Shown: positions 48,887 through 59,158, counted from the stretch's first letter. The stretch is DNA of 64,000 nucleotides from Acinetobacter sp. ANC 4648 (GCF_002135345.1 NZ_NEGI01000002.1:124001-188000), one strand, 5' to 3'. Numbers and translations are program-made. Notes: a model not told the origin generated them from the sequence alone.

Positions 48887-50080
48887 ATGACTCAAGATCA
48901 AAAAAATCATGATCAAGATACAGAAAAAGCCTTATCTGAAGGAACGTCTACAGATGAATCTCAAATACCAACCACACAAAATCCAACTGCTGCTTCTCAA
49001 GAAGAATCCACGCATGCTGAAGCTGATATAACATCAAATAACTCATCTACACATCAACAAGCAGATAAAAACAAACAGCGTATTGATCAGAAAAAACCTA
49101 AACTCCTCAAAATTGTAGGCATCATTGCGCTAATTTTAATCTTGGGTTTGATTGCTTTTGGTTTATGGAAAAGTTATCAGCCCAAGGAAATTGAATTACA
49201 AGGCCGAGTTGAAGCGGATACCGTTTATGTGAGTACCAAAGTCCCCAGCCGGATTGAAGAAATTTACGTGCATGAAGGTCAAAGAATCATCAAAGGTCAA
49301 GAGTTGGTGCGTTTATATAGCCCTGAAGTTGATGCAAAAAAACAGCAGGCTTTAGGCCTTTTACAATCAGCTCTCGCACTACAATCAACTGCTGAGCGAG
49401 GTTCTCAAGAAGAAAATGTTGCGACACTTTATGCCAACTGGCAAAGTTTAAAAGCACAAGAACAATTAGCCAAAACCACCTATCAACGGGGTGAGAATCT
49501 ATTTAAAGAAGGTGTCATTTCTCGGCAACGACGGGATGAAATGCACGCAGCCGCAATCTCTGCAACAGAACTGACTGAAGCTGCCCATCAACAATACCTT
49601 CGTGCGCAACGAGGCAGCACCCCACAACAAAAATCTTCTGCGGATGCTCAAGTTCAAATTGCTCAAGCTGCTGTTGCGGAAGCCAATGCTTTAGAGGCAG
49701 AAACTAAATTACTCGCCCCCATTAATGGCACCGTATCAAAAACCTATGGCAAAGTCTCTGAATTGGTCGTCATCGGTGTACCCGTGGTAAGTATTATTCA
49801 AGATGATCATTTAAAGGTGAGCTTTAATGTGCGGGAAGACCAATATGCACAAGTCTATCAAGCAAAAACTATACAGGGTTTTATTCCTGCACTTAACAAA
49901 ATAGCGATCTTTAAAATTAAAAATATTGATGTTGAAGGTGAGTTTGCTACGCTTAAAACCACTCGCCAGACAGGTGGTTATGACATTCGCAGTTTCAAAG
50001 TCCATGTGGTTCCTGTACAGGCCCTACCAGATTTAAAAGTAGGGATGAGCGTTCTATTTAAAGTAAAAGAGACAAACTAA
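48887..50080 (+). CDS. HlyD-family periplasmic adaptor
   Basis: Membrane-fusion protein linking inner-membrane and outer-membrane parts of the exporter. The 397 residues have an unusually long, polar, Ser/Thr/Gln-rich cytoplasmic tail (about 1-70), one transmembrane helix (LKIVGIIALILILGLIAFGL), a lipoyl half-motif (ELQGRVEADTVYVSTKVPSR), a long coiled coil (about 150-265) and a closing barrel (LLAPINGTVSKTYGKVSELV). GGGGA precedes the ATG. Its stop overlaps the next gene's start by one base (TAATG). Confidence 0.88.
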   Translation: MTQDQKNHDQDTEKALSEGTSTDESQIPTTQNPTAASQEESTHAEADITSNNSSTHQQADKNKQRIDQKKPKLLKIVGIIALILILGLIAFGLWKSYQPKEIELQGRVEADTVYVSTKVPSRIEEIYVHEGQRIIKGQELVRLYSPEVDAKKQQALGLLQSALALQSTAERGSQEENVATLYANWQSLKAQEQLAKTTYQRGENLFKEGVISRQRRDEMHAAAISATELTEAAHQQYLRAQRGSTPQQKSSADAQVQIAQAAVAEANALEAETKLLAPINGTVSKTYGKVSELVVIGVPVVSIIQDDHLKVSFNVREDQYAQVYQAKTIQGFIPALNKIAIFKIKNIDVEGEFATLKTTRQTGGYDIRSFKVHVVPVQALPDLKVGMSVLFKVKETN

Positions 50081-51210
50081 TGTGGTCTGGCTTGCTGCGT
50101 GAACTACGCTATTTACTAACACATAAATGGGACTTGTGTTTGGTCACACTCGCACCATTATTTATCATTGTGTTATTCACTAGCATGTTTTATCAAGGTA
50201 AGCCTGAGCATTTACCTATCGCTATTATTGACCAAGACCAAAGCACATTAAGCCAAAATATTGAAAAATATTTGAGTCATAATCCCACTTTAAAAATTAT
50301 CACTATTTCACAAAGCCCCGATGAAGTTGAAAAGTTACTCAATCAAACCCAGATTTGGGGCTATGTTCATATTCCCGAAGGTGCTGAACAACGATTGGTT
50401 CGAGCACAAGATGCCGAAATTAGCATCGCTTTTAACCAAAGTTACTTTAGTGTAGGTAACGCAATTTCTTCTGCAATGTTGGTCAGTACTTTAGAAGCTA
50501 TGGTTAATTTCACAGGACAAAACTATTTAGAAAATACCATCCCTTATTTAGATATTCCAACACCGCATGTCAAAATATCCCCCTTATATAATCCAAGTCT
50601 AAGTTACGAATTTTATTTAGAACCATTTGTGATTCCCGCTATTTTGCATTTATTGTTGTGTTGTTGTGTGGCTTTTGCAGTTGGACAAGAATTTAAATTT
50701 AATACAACAACGCAATGGCTCAATCAAAAGGGCCTCTTTCGTGCATTATTATCTAAAAATTTAACCTATGTATTTATTTTTAGCGCATGGACTTGGGCAT
50801 GGATGTTCTGGCTTATTGAAATTCGAGGTTGGTTTGTCGCAGGTCATCTGTGGGTAATTTTACTCGCACAGTTTTTCTTTTACAGTGCGTATGCTTTTAT
50901 TAGTAGTACGGTGGTTCTTGCAACTCATAATTTAAACAAAACTTTTGGTTTTATTGCGGTATATGGGGGTTCATCCTTAAGTTTTGCTGGAGTTACTTTA
51001 CCATTGAATAATGCCCCTCTCTTTACTCAATTCTGGGCCAACATTATTCCTTACACTCCTTATGCAAAATTACAAACTGAGCAATGGGTCATTGGAAGCC
51101 CTATTTCTACTTCTCTTTTCCCATTGGCTATATTAATACTCTATACATTCTTTTATTTTGGCACCGCCTACGTCTTCCTTAAAAAGTATATAAAAGGAAT
51201 ACACGGATGA
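50080..51210 (+). CDS. ABC-2-type membrane protein, first
   Basis: Inner-membrane protein of the ABC2_membrane_3 kind (YhhJ-like). The 376 residues have one N-terminal helix (LCLVTLAPLFIIVLFTSMFY), a periplasmic domain of about 150 residues starting LPIAIIDQDQSTLSQNIEKY and five or six C-terminal helices beginning EFYLEPFVIPAILHLLLCCC. There is no nucleotide-binding domain, and no ATPase gene is next to it. Start and stop overlap the neighbouring genes (TAATG and ATGA), so the operon is tightly coupled. Confidence 0.87.
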   Translation: MWSGLLRELRYLLTHKWDLCLVTLAPLFIIVLFTSMFYQGKPEHLPIAIIDQDQSTLSQNIEKYLSHNPTLKIITISQSPDEVEKLLNQTQIWGYVHIPEGAEQRLVRAQDAEISIAFNQSYFSVGNAISSAMLVSTLEAMVNFTGQNYLENTIPYLDIPTPHVKISPLYNPSLSYEFYLEPFVIPAILHLLLCCCVAFAVGQEFKFNTTTQWLNQKGLFRALLSKNLTYVFIFSAWTWAWMFWLIEIRGWFVAGHLWVILLAQFFFYSAYAFISSTVVLATHNLNKTFGFIAVYGGSSLSFAGVTLPLNNAPLFTQFWANIIPYTPYAKLQTEQWVIGSPISTSLFPLAILILYTFFYFGTAYVFLKKYIKGIHG

Positions 51211-52316
51211 AAAAGAACTGGAAAAACTTTCTACATTATTACCTTAAAACATTTAAGGATATTGCGAGTAATAGCTCAATCCTAACGACATTAATTTTAT
51301 CGGTGTTTTTCTATAGTTTTTTCTATCCAACCGCCTACAAGGCACAACATGCTGAGTCACTACCCATTGTGATTGTTGATGAAGAACAAAGTCTCGTCAC
51401 TGCAACCATTATTGATGAAGTATCAAAAAGCCCGAATGTCAAAATTAAAGCCGTCACTGGAAATTTTGCTGAAGCAGAAATGATGATTAAAACTCAGCAA
51501 GCAGATGGTATTTTATTGTTACCTGATAATTTATCCAATAGTATTTACCGTGGTGAAGTCGGTGGTGTAGGCTTATATCTAAGTGGTGCCTATTTTTTAA
51601 GAACTAAAGAAATTGGCTTAGGTTTAGCCCAATCAATTGAACAAGCGATTGCTGAGCATACTGAGAAATTTAGCCATATTTCACACTTCTCCCCAGCGCT
51701 ATCTATTCATCAAATTCCTTTATTTAATACCTTATCGGGTTATGGTAGTTATGTTTTCCCTGCAATTGCACCTTTAATTATTCATCAAACCATTGTTTTA
51801 GGTTTAAGTATGCTAATTGCTGGCTATAGACAAAATAACTGGCGACCTAAAAAAATTGAACTTTTTGGTTTATTTTGTGCCATTTTAACTATTGGTTGCT
51901 TAGGCTGTTTTTATCTATTTGGCTTTACTTTTTGGTTCTATGATTATCCGCATGGGGGGAATTTTTGGGGCATGCTACTGGCCGTTCCTATCTTCATTAG
52001 TTGTGTGATTGGACTCAGCTTGGTCATTGCTTCATTTTTAGATATGCCTGAACGTGCAGGACACCTCATTGTTTTTACCTCTATTCCACTCTTTTTACTC
52101 TCTGGCACTGCCTGGCCACATTCGGCAATGCCTGAATGGATGCAATACTTAGGTGATGTGCTACCGTCCACCCAAGGGATTCAAATGTTTATTCAACTAA
52201 ATCAGATGGGGGTACCTACTAATCTGATTATTCCTAAAATGATTTATTTAACGATGATTGGCAGTATATTATTAATTTGGAGCTATTTCCGACTCGCTCA
52301 ACCTTATAAAAAATAG
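51207..52316 (+). CDS. ABC-2-type membrane protein, second
   Basis: Partner of the preceding gene with the same plan: one helix (SSILTTLILSVFFYSFFYPT), a periplasmic domain starting LPIVIVDEEQSLVTATIIDE and about five C-terminal helices (TIVLGLSMLIAGYR; IPLFLLSGTAWPHSAMPEWM). The shared P-I-x-I-x-D-x-D/E-x-S start in both proteins points to an old duplication, giving a heterodimer. No nucleotide-binding motif is present. The ATG overlaps the previous stop as ATGA. It is the last gene of the unit; no clear terminator follows. Confidence 0.87.
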   Translation: MKKNWKNFLHYYLKTFKDIASNSSILTTLILSVFFYSFFYPTAYKAQHAESLPIVIVDEEQSLVTATIIDEVSKSPNVKIKAVTGNFAEAEMMIKTQQADGILLLPDNLSNSIYRGEVGGVGLYLSGAYFLRTKEIGLGLAQSIEQAIAEHTEKFSHISHFSPALSIHQIPLFNTLSGYGSYVFPAIAPLIIHQTIVLGLSMLIAGYRQNNWRPKKIELFGLFCAILTIGCLGCFYLFGFTFWFYDYPHGGNFWGMLLAVPIFISCVIGLSLVIASFLDMPERAGHLIVFTSIPLFLLSGTAWPHSAMPEWMQYLGDVLPSTQGIQMFIQLNQMGVPTNLIIPKMIYLTMIGSILLIWSYFRLAQPYKK

Positions 52317-52587
52317 GCCACTCACCAGACATAAAATAAGATTAATAAATAAAACTTAACAAATAGATCGAATTTTCGACCAAAAGTGTAGAAAAATTAA
52401 CCAATCAAACACGTATTACATAAAAAAAGTTAGATTGTATGCATTTATCAATGCAAAATAGCGTTTTTCCGTACCTCCTGAATATTTTTTTTATTATTCA
52501 CTCCCATGCTCTCAGCAACAGGTCGTTATGATGCCGATCATGTTCTTATAGCTTTTTTCACCAACTATCTGATTTTAAGGGATTAAT

Positions 52588-53883
52588 ATGAATAAAATTA
52601 AGATTAGCCTTGCATGGCAAATCGTAATTGCACTCATTTTAGGTGTGCTTGTAGGCTCTTTTTTACACTACTCCCCCGAATATCGTGAAGTTTTAGTTAA
52701 TAATTTTCTAAGCCCACTGGGTAAGATCTTTATTAATTTGATTAAGATGATCGTTATTCCACTTGTCGTTTCAATGCTAATTTTAGGTATTGCCAATGCA
52801 AGTCACGGTCAAAATTTAGGTAAGCTCGGCTTCAAAACAATTCTCTATTTTGAAATTATTACAACTGTTGCCATTATCGTTGGTTTAGTTTCAGCGAATG
52901 TATTCCAGCCAGGCGCTGGTATTGATATGTCAAGTTTAACTAAAACTGATATCTCTCAATATCAACAGACCACACAAGAAGTGAGTAGTCATGCTCACGG
53001 TCTGGTTAATACTATTTTATCTTTAATTCCCTCTAATATTTTTGGATCACTCACTGATGGGCACATGTTGCCAATCATCTTCTTTTCGGTGATCTTTGGT
53101 GTTGGCTTAGGCTCATTATCGAAAGAAACCAAAAAACCTTTAATTGATGTTTTACACGCAATTTCTGAAACCATGTTTAAAGTTACGCATATGATCATGT
53201 TATTTGCACCTTTTGGTGTATTTGGTCTGATTGCAGTAACGGTTGCAAACTTTGGTTTTAGCTCTCTGCTGCCATTAGTTAAATTGGCACTGTTGGTTTA
53301 TGCCGCCATTTTCTTCTTCATCTTTGTCATTTTAGGACTTGTAGCTAAATTTTGCGGTTTTAATATTTGGACACTGATTAAGATGTTGAAAGATGAGCTA
53401 ATTTTAGCTTATTCAACTGCAAGTTCAGAAACAGTTTTACCGCGTATCATGGAAAAAATGGAAGCCTATGGTGCACCTAAATCTATTACCAGTTTCGTAA
53501 TTCCAATTGGTTATTCATTTAACTTAGATGGCTCAACACTTTATCAAAGTATTGCAGCTATCTTTATTGCACAACTTTATGGAATTGACTTAAGTGTTAC
53601 CCAACAGGTTATTTTAGTCCTTACGTTAATGATTACTTCGAAAGGTATTGCTGGCGTTCCTGGCGTGTCTTTCGTGGTGCTATTGGCAACATTGGGCAGT
53701 GTTGGTATTCCACTTGAAGGTTTAGCATTTATTGCTGGTATTGACCGTATTTTAGATATGGCACGTACAGTATTAAATGTAATTGGTAATGCCTTAGCTG
53801 TTCTAGTAATCAGCAAATGGGAAGGTCAATTTGATTCTGAAAAGAAAGAATCTTATGAAGTTGAAATGAAACAAGCTGCTTAA
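52588..53883 (+). CDS. gltP: Glutamate/dicarboxylate:cation symporter, GltP/DctA family
   Basis: Inner-membrane DAACS-family carrier for glutamate, aspartate or C4-dicarboxylates. The 431-residue protein has the substrate-site segments LAYSTASSETVLPRIMEKME (serine-rich re-entrant loop), IPIGYSFNLDGSTLYQSIAA and SKGIAGVPGVSFVVLLATLG, plus IDRILDMARTVLNVIGNALA. The middle TASSET and last motif agree with GltP as well as DctA, so the substrate is uncertain. AAGGGA precedes the ATG, and a UUCG-capped terminator follows. Confidence 0.88.
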   Translation: MNKIKISLAWQIVIALILGVLVGSFLHYSPEYREVLVNNFLSPLGKIFINLIKMIVIPLVVSMLILGIANASHGQNLGKLGFKTILYFEIITTVAIIVGLVSANVFQPGAGIDMSSLTKTDISQYQQTTQEVSSHAHGLVNTILSLIPSNIFGSLTDGHMLPIIFFSVIFGVGLGSLSKETKKPLIDVLHAISETMFKVTHMIMLFAPFGVFGLIAVTVANFGFSSLLPLVKLALLVYAAIFFFIFVILGLVAKFCGFNIWTLIKMLKDELILAYSTASSETVLPRIMEKMEAYGAPKSITSFVIPIGYSFNLDGSTLYQSIAAIFIAQLYGIDLSVTQQVILVLTLMITSKGIAGVPGVSFVVLLATLGSVGIPLEGLAFIAGIDRILDMARTVLNVIGNALAVLVISKWEGQFDSEKKESYEVEMKQAA

Positions 53884-53897
53884 TTCATAAAAGCATC

Positions 53898-53925
53898 AAA
53901 AAGGAAGCTTCGGCTTCCTTTTTTT
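53898..53925 (+). terminator. Terminator after gltP with UUCG tetraloop
   Basis: AAAAAGGAAGC (53898-53908) pairs with GCTTCCTTTTT (53913-53923) around TTCG closed by a C-G pair, the extra-stable cUUCGg loop. A T-run follows. Confidence 0.92.
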
Positions 53926-53955
53926 ATGGATTTTCATCTAAAAAATGATTCATTT

Positions 53956-54693
53956 TTAACTATTAAACTGCTTTAAAATTTTCTGAGGAAATAATCCATT
54001 TTTGAGCTTTACATGTGGTTGATAGAAAATTTGGACAAGCTTCTGATCTTTTCTTGGATCAATTTCTACAGTTGTAACTTTGTTTTTGCTATTTTTTATT
54101 TTACCTAAATTTTTAGGATTAAATATCTCAATTAAAAATCCCTCTATCAGCAAGTAATAAAAAGATTTGCAATCAGATGGAAAAAATCCAACACATTGCT
54201 TCATATCATGTATCTTATCTCTAACAGGATAAATGTTTACATCTATATTCTGTAGGCGATTAATATCCTTACTTAGAATACTTAATCTTATTGTTTCAGC
54301 ATACTCCTTAGATAAATGCACAAAATCAAATTCTTGATATACCCTCTTTGCATAGAACATACGCCAAAATATTGAGCAAATCACAATTTTAATTATATCC
54401 AAACAATCACTTTCAATAACTAGATACTTCCCTAATTTATTTTTATTTTTCTGAGATCGTATAAATTCTAAAAATACTTTTTCTAATTTTCCTAAATGTT
54501 GTTCACATTCAGCACAAAGCAACTCACAATCAAATGTATTTTGAGTTTGCTTGACCAAACTATCTCCTTGGGCATCTAAGCGTATTAAAACTGAGCTAAT
54601 AATAGATTGTTTTTTTAACTGTCTAAATACGCTATTCGGAATTGAATGCGATTTTCTTAACTTTTTATCTTCCAAACATAAATAACAAATCAT
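53956..54693 (-). CDS. CxxC...CxxC zinc-site protein of unknown function, HNH-like start
   Basis: A 245-residue protein with Cys3, Cys6 and His16 (ICYLC, KSHSIP) and Cys60, Cys63 and His66 (LLCAECEQHLGKLEK), the spacing of a zinc finger or of the metal-binding frame of HNH-type nucleases. The rest is alternating helix and strand, with IIKIVICSIFWRMFYAKRVY as a hydrophobic helix and DVNIYPVRD. I know similar short hypothetical proteins that begin C-x2-C and S-H-x-I-P, but no function for them. AAGGATCAGGA precedes the ATG. It stands alone between gltP and gyrA and is AT-richer than both, which suggests acquisition. Confidence 0.7.
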   Translation of the reverse strand: MICYLCLEDKKLRKSHSIPNSVFRQLKKQSIISSVLIRLDAQGDSLVKQTQNTFDCELLCAECEQHLGKLEKVFLEFIRSQKNKNKLGKYLVIESDCLDIIKIVICSIFWRMFYAKRVYQEFDFVHLSKEYAETIRLSILSKDINRLQNIDVNIYPVRDKIHDMKQCVGFFPSDCKSFYYLLIEGFLIEIFNPKNLGKIKNSKNKVTTVEIDPRKDQKLVQIFYQPHVKLKNGLFPQKILKQFNS

Positions 54694-54726
54694 TCCTGAT
54701 CCTTATTAATTTTTTATATTTATAAT

Positions 54727-54756
54727 AAAAAAAGGATGCTTACGCATCCTTTTTTT
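54727..54756. terminator. Terminator after gyrA
   Basis: AAAAAAAGGATGC (54727-54739) pairs with GCATCCTTTTTTT (54744-54756) around TTAC. It lies 12 bases after the gyrA stop codon. Confidence 0.9.
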
Positions 54757-54768
54757 CACTCTTAAAAC

Positions 54769-57700
54769 TTACTCTTCTTCAGACTCATTTAAATCTGATT
54801 CGTTGCCAGCTTCATCAGCAATCATTTCATCAGCAATCAAAATTTCAGAATCAATCAATGCTTCAGAAGCAACGACTTCTTCGCCTTCAATCACTTCTAC
54901 AAATTCTTCTTCTTCAACTGCTTCAACAGCAACAACACCCACAAGTACTTCATCTTGCCCTAAACGGATCAAACGAACACCTTGCGCATTACGACCAGTT
55001 TGTGCGACTTCAGAAGCACGAGTACGCACTAAAGTACCGCCATCAGAAATCAACATCAACTCTTTAGATGCATCAATCGCAACCGCACCGACAAGCTCAC
55101 CATTACGTTCTGAAGTCTTAAGTGCAATAACACCCTTACCACCACGTTTTTTGGTTGGGAAGTCGCCGACTGGAGTACGTTTACCGTAACCATGTGCAGA
55201 AGCACACAGTACTTCACCTGTTTCAGGTACTACAACCAACGATACAATACGGCTGACTAAAACTGAATCCGAACCATCTTCATCATCAGACTCTACATCA
55301 GTATCTTCGGTATCTTCAACTTGTGCTGCACCAATCGTGACGCGCATACCGCGCACACCTTTGGCAGAACGACCCATTGAACGTACATCAGTTTCAGCAA
55401 AACGAATCGCCTTACCTTCATTTGAGAACAACATAATCTGCTGCTCACCATCGGTAATCGCGACACCAATTAAGGTATCTTCTTCATTTAACTCAATCGC
55501 ACGTAAACCATTTGAACGAACATTACTAAATTGTTCAAGCTCAACGCGTTTAATCGTACCGAACTCAGTCGCCATAAATACATAGAAGTTTTTACGCACT
55601 GCTTCAGCTTGCTGTGCAAAATCAACAATAATTTCATCATCTAAATCAGTGGTAGAAAGCTCTACCCCTAATTGTTTTAATTGAATACGTAAAGCATCAG
55701 ATAAATCATCTGCACCATCTTCAAGCTCAGCTAAAGCCGCTTCAAGTTCAGCAAAATGACCATTAATAATTTCATTTTCTTGAAGCTTAGCCGCATTGGC
55801 TTTTACAAATGCTTTGAAATCAACTAAACGATCTTTAAATTTCTTTGGTGCATCAATTACAGGCAAAATTGCAGTAATAGTTTCATTAGCATCCAGTGGC
55901 AATAAGTTCACCATTGGGCGACCTTTTGCTCCGCGCGATGCTTGTGGTACATCATAAACTTTCAAGCGATAAACTTTACCAACGTTGGTAAAACATAAAA
56001 CAGTCGCATGATTCGATGTCACAATCAGATGTTGAATATAATCATCTTCTTTCATCGAAGTTGCAGATTTACCACGACCACCACGACGCTGTGCAGCATA
56101 GTCAGACAAGGGTTGAGTTTTCGCATAACCTGTTTTAGAAACAGTCAGTACCATTTGCTCTTCAGGAATTAAATCTTCACGAGAGAAATCGATACGCGAC
56201 TCAACGATCGCAGTTTTACGAGCATCACCATATTGCTGCAAAATTAATGCGAGTTCTTCACGAATCACATTCATCAACAAATTAAAGTCATTTAAAATAG
56301 CAGTGAGTTCAGCAATTTGGCTGAGAATCTCAGAGTATTCTGCATGTAACTTATCTTGTTCTAAACCCGTTAAACGATGTAAACGTAATTCTAAAATTGC
56401 GCCAACTTGAGTTGGTGAAAGACGGTAAATACCACCATCGAAACCATACGGTTTAGATAAATCTTCCCCATCAATAATCTCTGGGCGAACAGAAACAGAA
56501 CCTGCTTTTTCCAACAATGCAACTACACCACCTGCCGACCACTCACCTGCATGTAAACGCTCACGCGCTTCAGCTGGATTAGCAGAGGTCTTAATGGTTT
56601 CAATAATTGCATCGATATTGGCTAAAGCAACGGTTAAGCCTTCCAAGATATGACCACGTTCACGCGCTTTGCGTAATTCGTACATGGTACGACGAGTCAC
56701 TACTTCTTGACGATGGCGAATAAATGCAGCGATGATATCTTTTAAATTCATCAACTTTGGCTGACCGTTATCTAGACAAACCATGTTGATGCTGAAGGAA
56801 TTTTCAAGCTGGGTATTTTGGAATAGATTATTAACAATCACTTCAGCGTTTTCACCACGCTTTAAGTCAATCGCAATACGCATGCCGTCTTTATCAGACT
56901 CATCACGTAATTCTGAAATACCTTCTAGCTTTTTCTCTTTAACCAATTCAGCAATACGCTCAATGGTTCTAGCTTTATTCACTTGATACGGAATTTCAGT
57001 AAATACAATGGTGATACGACCATTCTTCGGATCTTCTTCGAAGTGATACTTACCACGAATATGCAGACGACCTTTACCTGTGCGATAAGCATCAACAATA
57101 CCTGATTTACCGTAAATGATACCGCCTGTAGGGAAGTCTGGACCTGATATGTGCTCCATCAAGCCTTCGATGCTGATGTTCGGGTTATTTGCATAAGCCA
57201 GACATGCATTCACAACTTCAGTCATGTTGTGTGGCGCCATATTGGTCGCCATACCAACTGCAATACCCGTCACACCATTGATCAATAAATTTGGAACACG
57301 CGTTGGCATAACCTGAGGAATACGTTCAGAGCCATCGTAGTTATCTTCCCATTCGACCGTATCTTTCTCTAAGTCGGCCAAAAGTTCATGGGTCAATTTA
57401 CGCATCCGGACTTCGGTATAACGCATTGCTGCGGCACTATCACCATCAACAGAACCAAAGTTACCCTGACCATCGACCAACTGATAACGTAGACTAAAAT
57501 CTTGCGCCATACGAACAATGGTTTCATATACAGCAGAATCACCATGCGGGTGATATTTACCGATGACATCACCAACTACACGTGCAGATTTTTTATAGGC
57601 TTTGTTATAGTCATTACCTAATTCGTGCATAGCGAAAAGTACACGACGATGAACAGGTTTTAAACCATCTCTCACGTCTGGTAATGCACGAGATACAATA

Positions 57701-57777
57701 ACACTCATGGCATAATCGAGATATGAGCTTTTTAGTTCATCCTCAATGGCAATCGGTCTGATTTCCGATACGCTCAT
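54769..57777 (-). CDS. gyrA: DNA gyrase subunit A
   Basis: Breaks and rejoins DNA in the gyrase heterotetramer. The 1002-residue protein has the winged-helix CAP region, catalytic Tyr120 (AAMRYTE) and the quinolone region [14 protein letters not shown] with Ser81 and Glu85, so the common Ser81 resistance change is absent. The C-terminal pinwheel has the GyrA box QRRGGRGK and later blades ([23 protein letters not shown]). An insertion of about 88 residues (642-729, bases about 55590-55855), helical and acidic, interrupts the pinwheel, and the tail is very acidic. AAGGAG precedes the ATG. Much longer than the 875 residues of E. coli GyrA. Confidence 0.97.
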   Translation of the reverse strand: MSVSEIRPIAIEDELKSSYLDYAMSVIVSRALPDVRDGLKPVHRRVLFAMHELGNDYNKAYKKSARVVGDVIGKYHPHGDSAVYETIVRMAQDFSLRYQLVDGQGNFGSVDGDSAAAMRYTEVRMRKLTHELLADLEKDTVEWEDNYDGSERIPQVMPTRVPNLLINGVTGIAVGMATNMAPHNMTEVVNACLAYANNPNISIEGLMEHISGPDFPTGGIIYGKSGIVDAYRTGKGRLHIRGKYHFEEDPKNGRITIVFTEIPYQVNKARTIERIAELVKEKKLEGISELRDESDKDGMRIAIDLKRGENAEVIVNNLFQNTQLENSFSINMVCLDNGQPKLMNLKDIIAAFIRHRQEVVTRRTMYELRKARERGHILEGLTVALANIDAIIETIKTSANPAEARERLHAGEWSAGGVVALLEKAGSVSVRPEIIDGEDLSKPYGFDGGIYRLSPTQVGAILELRLHRLTGLEQDKLHAEYSEILSQIAELTAILNDFNLLMNVIREELALILQQYGDARKTAIVESRIDFSREDLIPEEQMVLTVSKTGYAKTQPLSDYAAQRRGGRGKSATSMKEDDYIQHLIVTSNHATVLCFTNVGKVYRLKVYDVPQASRGAKGRPMVNLLPLDANETITAILPVIDAPKKFKDRLVDFKAFVKANAAKLQENEIINGHFAELEAALAELEDGADDLSDALRIQLKQLGVELSTTDLDDEIIVDFAQQAEAVRKNFYVFMATEFGTIKRVELEQFSNVRSNGLRAIELNEEDTLIGVAITDGEQQIMLFSNEGKAIRFAETDVRSMGRSAKGVRGMRVTIGAAQVEDTEDTDVESDDEDGSDSVLVSRIVSLVVVPETGEVLCASAHGYGKRTPVGDFPTKKRGGKGVIALKTSERNGELVGAVAIDASKELMLISDGGTLVRTRASEVAQTGRNAQGVRLIRLGQDEVLVGVVAVEAVEEEEFVEVIEGEEVVASEALIDSEILIADEMIADEAGNESDLNESEEE

Positions 57778-58160
57778 GCATACTCCTTATTACAAACAGC
57801 AATTTACTGTCCGATTTATATCATCAATCTTGCAAAAATTTAGTTCAAACAAACCGAACTGAAATTAAAAAAATACAGTCGAACACTATAGCATAAATCA
57901 CTCTAAATTTGTGCCTTTCCAGCTTAACTATAACCATGATTTTTTGTACTTATTTCAAACAAAATGAATGCCATCCACCATACAAAAATATCGCACCCAA
58001 ACGGTTTTAAAATATGTAATTTTAATTACATATTTTGAATTAAATTTGACTAAATATACCTATTCAGCATCTTGACTGAAGATAGTATTTTTACAAAAGT
58101 CATGCATTTTAGTTTTATTCTAATATTTATTTTTTATTCTATAAATTAAATATTTAAGAC
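57778..58160. other. Intergenic region between etfA and gyrA
   Basis: About 380 AT-rich bases containing the gyrA promoter. No gene was found. Confidence 0.45.
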
Positions 58161-58195
58161 CATAAAAAAACGCCCCTCTCGGAGCGTTTTTAAAA
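58161..58195 (-). terminator. Terminator of etfBA
   Basis: On the minus strand AAAAACGCTCC-GAGA-GGGGCGTTTTTTT forms a stem with one U-G pair and a T-run, 14 bases after the etfA stop. Confidence 0.85.
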
Positions 58196-58208
58196 CTATA
58201 TTTCAGAA

Positions 58209-59141
58209 TTACAGTTTAGCAACCAATTCTGGAACAACAGTATTCAAATCACCAACTAACCAATAGTCAGCAACTGCATTGATTGGCGCTTCTTCATCTT
58301 TGTTGATCGCAACGATCACTTTAGAATCTTTCATACCCGCCAAATGCTGAATCGCACCAGAAATACCGACAGCGATATATAAGTCAGGTGCAACAATTTT
58401 ACCTGTTTGACCAACTTGCATATCATTTGGAACGAAACCAGCATCCACTGCAGCACGTGAAGCACCTTGAGCAGCGCCAAGTTTGTCTGCCAATGGATCA
58501 AGTACAGCGTGGTAGTTTTCACCAGAACCCACACCACGACCACCAGAAACAACAATACGTGCAGCTGTTAATTCAGGACGTTCAGATTTAACAATCTCTT
58601 CAGCAATAAACTTAGAAATGCCAGCATCTTGTACATCAGCAACAGTTTCAATTGCAGCAGAACCGCCTTCAGCCGCTACAGGATCAAATGCCGTACCACG
58701 AACAGTCGCAACAACGATAGATTCAGAAGACTCTACAGTTGCAATTGCATTACCTGCATAGATTGGACGTTTGAAAGTTTTAGGGCTTTCAACAGCAATG
58801 ATGTCAGAGATCATGCTTACATCTAAAAGTGCAGCCGCACGTGGAAGTACGTTTTTACCTGTCGTTGTAGAAGTTGCAAGGATATGAGAATAACCTTTGC
58901 CCACTTGTGCAACTAAAGCCGCAACATTTTCAGCCAATTGGTGTGCATAAGCAGCGTTGTCAGCAAGTAATACTTTGCTTACACCCGCAACTTTAGCCGC
59001 TTGATCAGCAACTGCTTGAGCGCCAGAACCAGCAACCAATACAGTGATATCACCACCGATTTTTTGAGCTGCAGCAACAACGTTTAAAGTTGCACCGTTA
59101 AGTGTCTTATTGTCGTGCTCAGCGATAACTAAAATACTCAT
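58209..59141 (-). CDS. etfA: Electron-transfer flavoprotein, alpha subunit
   Basis: Carries electrons from acyl-CoA and other dehydrogenases to ETF:quinone oxidoreductase. The 310-residue protein starts MSILVIAEHDNKTLNGATLN and has the FAD site ARIVVSGGRGVGSGENYH, QVGQTGKIVAPDLYIAVGIS and the C-terminal GISGAIQHLAGMKDS plus INKDEEAPI. AAGGG precedes the ATG. It follows etfB by 17 bases in one transcript. Together they support beta-oxidation, as does fadH in this window. Confidence 0.97.
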   Translation of the reverse strand: MSILVIAEHDNKTLNGATLNVVAAAQKIGGDITVLVAGSGAQAVADQAAKVAGVSKVLLADNAAYAHQLAENVAALVAQVGKGYSHILATSTTTGKNVLPRAAALLDVSMISDIIAVESPKTFKRPIYAGNAIATVESSESIVVATVRGTAFDPVAAEGGSAAIETVADVQDAGISKFIAEEIVKSERPELTAARIVVSGGRGVGSGENYHAVLDPLADKLGAAQGASRAAVDAGFVPNDMQVGQTGKIVAPDLYIAVGISGAIQHLAGMKDSKVIVAINKDEEAPINAVADYWLVGDLNTVVPELVAKL

Positions 59142-59158
59142 GATTTTACCCTTCTGTA

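Noticed and set aside
54803-55189. Long plus-strand frames opposite the 3' end of gyrA
   Set aside because: Ser/Thr-rich or Leu/Gln-rich shadow translations of the acidic GyrA tail.
54769-57777. parC instead of gyrA
   Set aside because: The GyrA box QRRGGRGK and full six-blade C-terminal domain are present, which ParC lacks.
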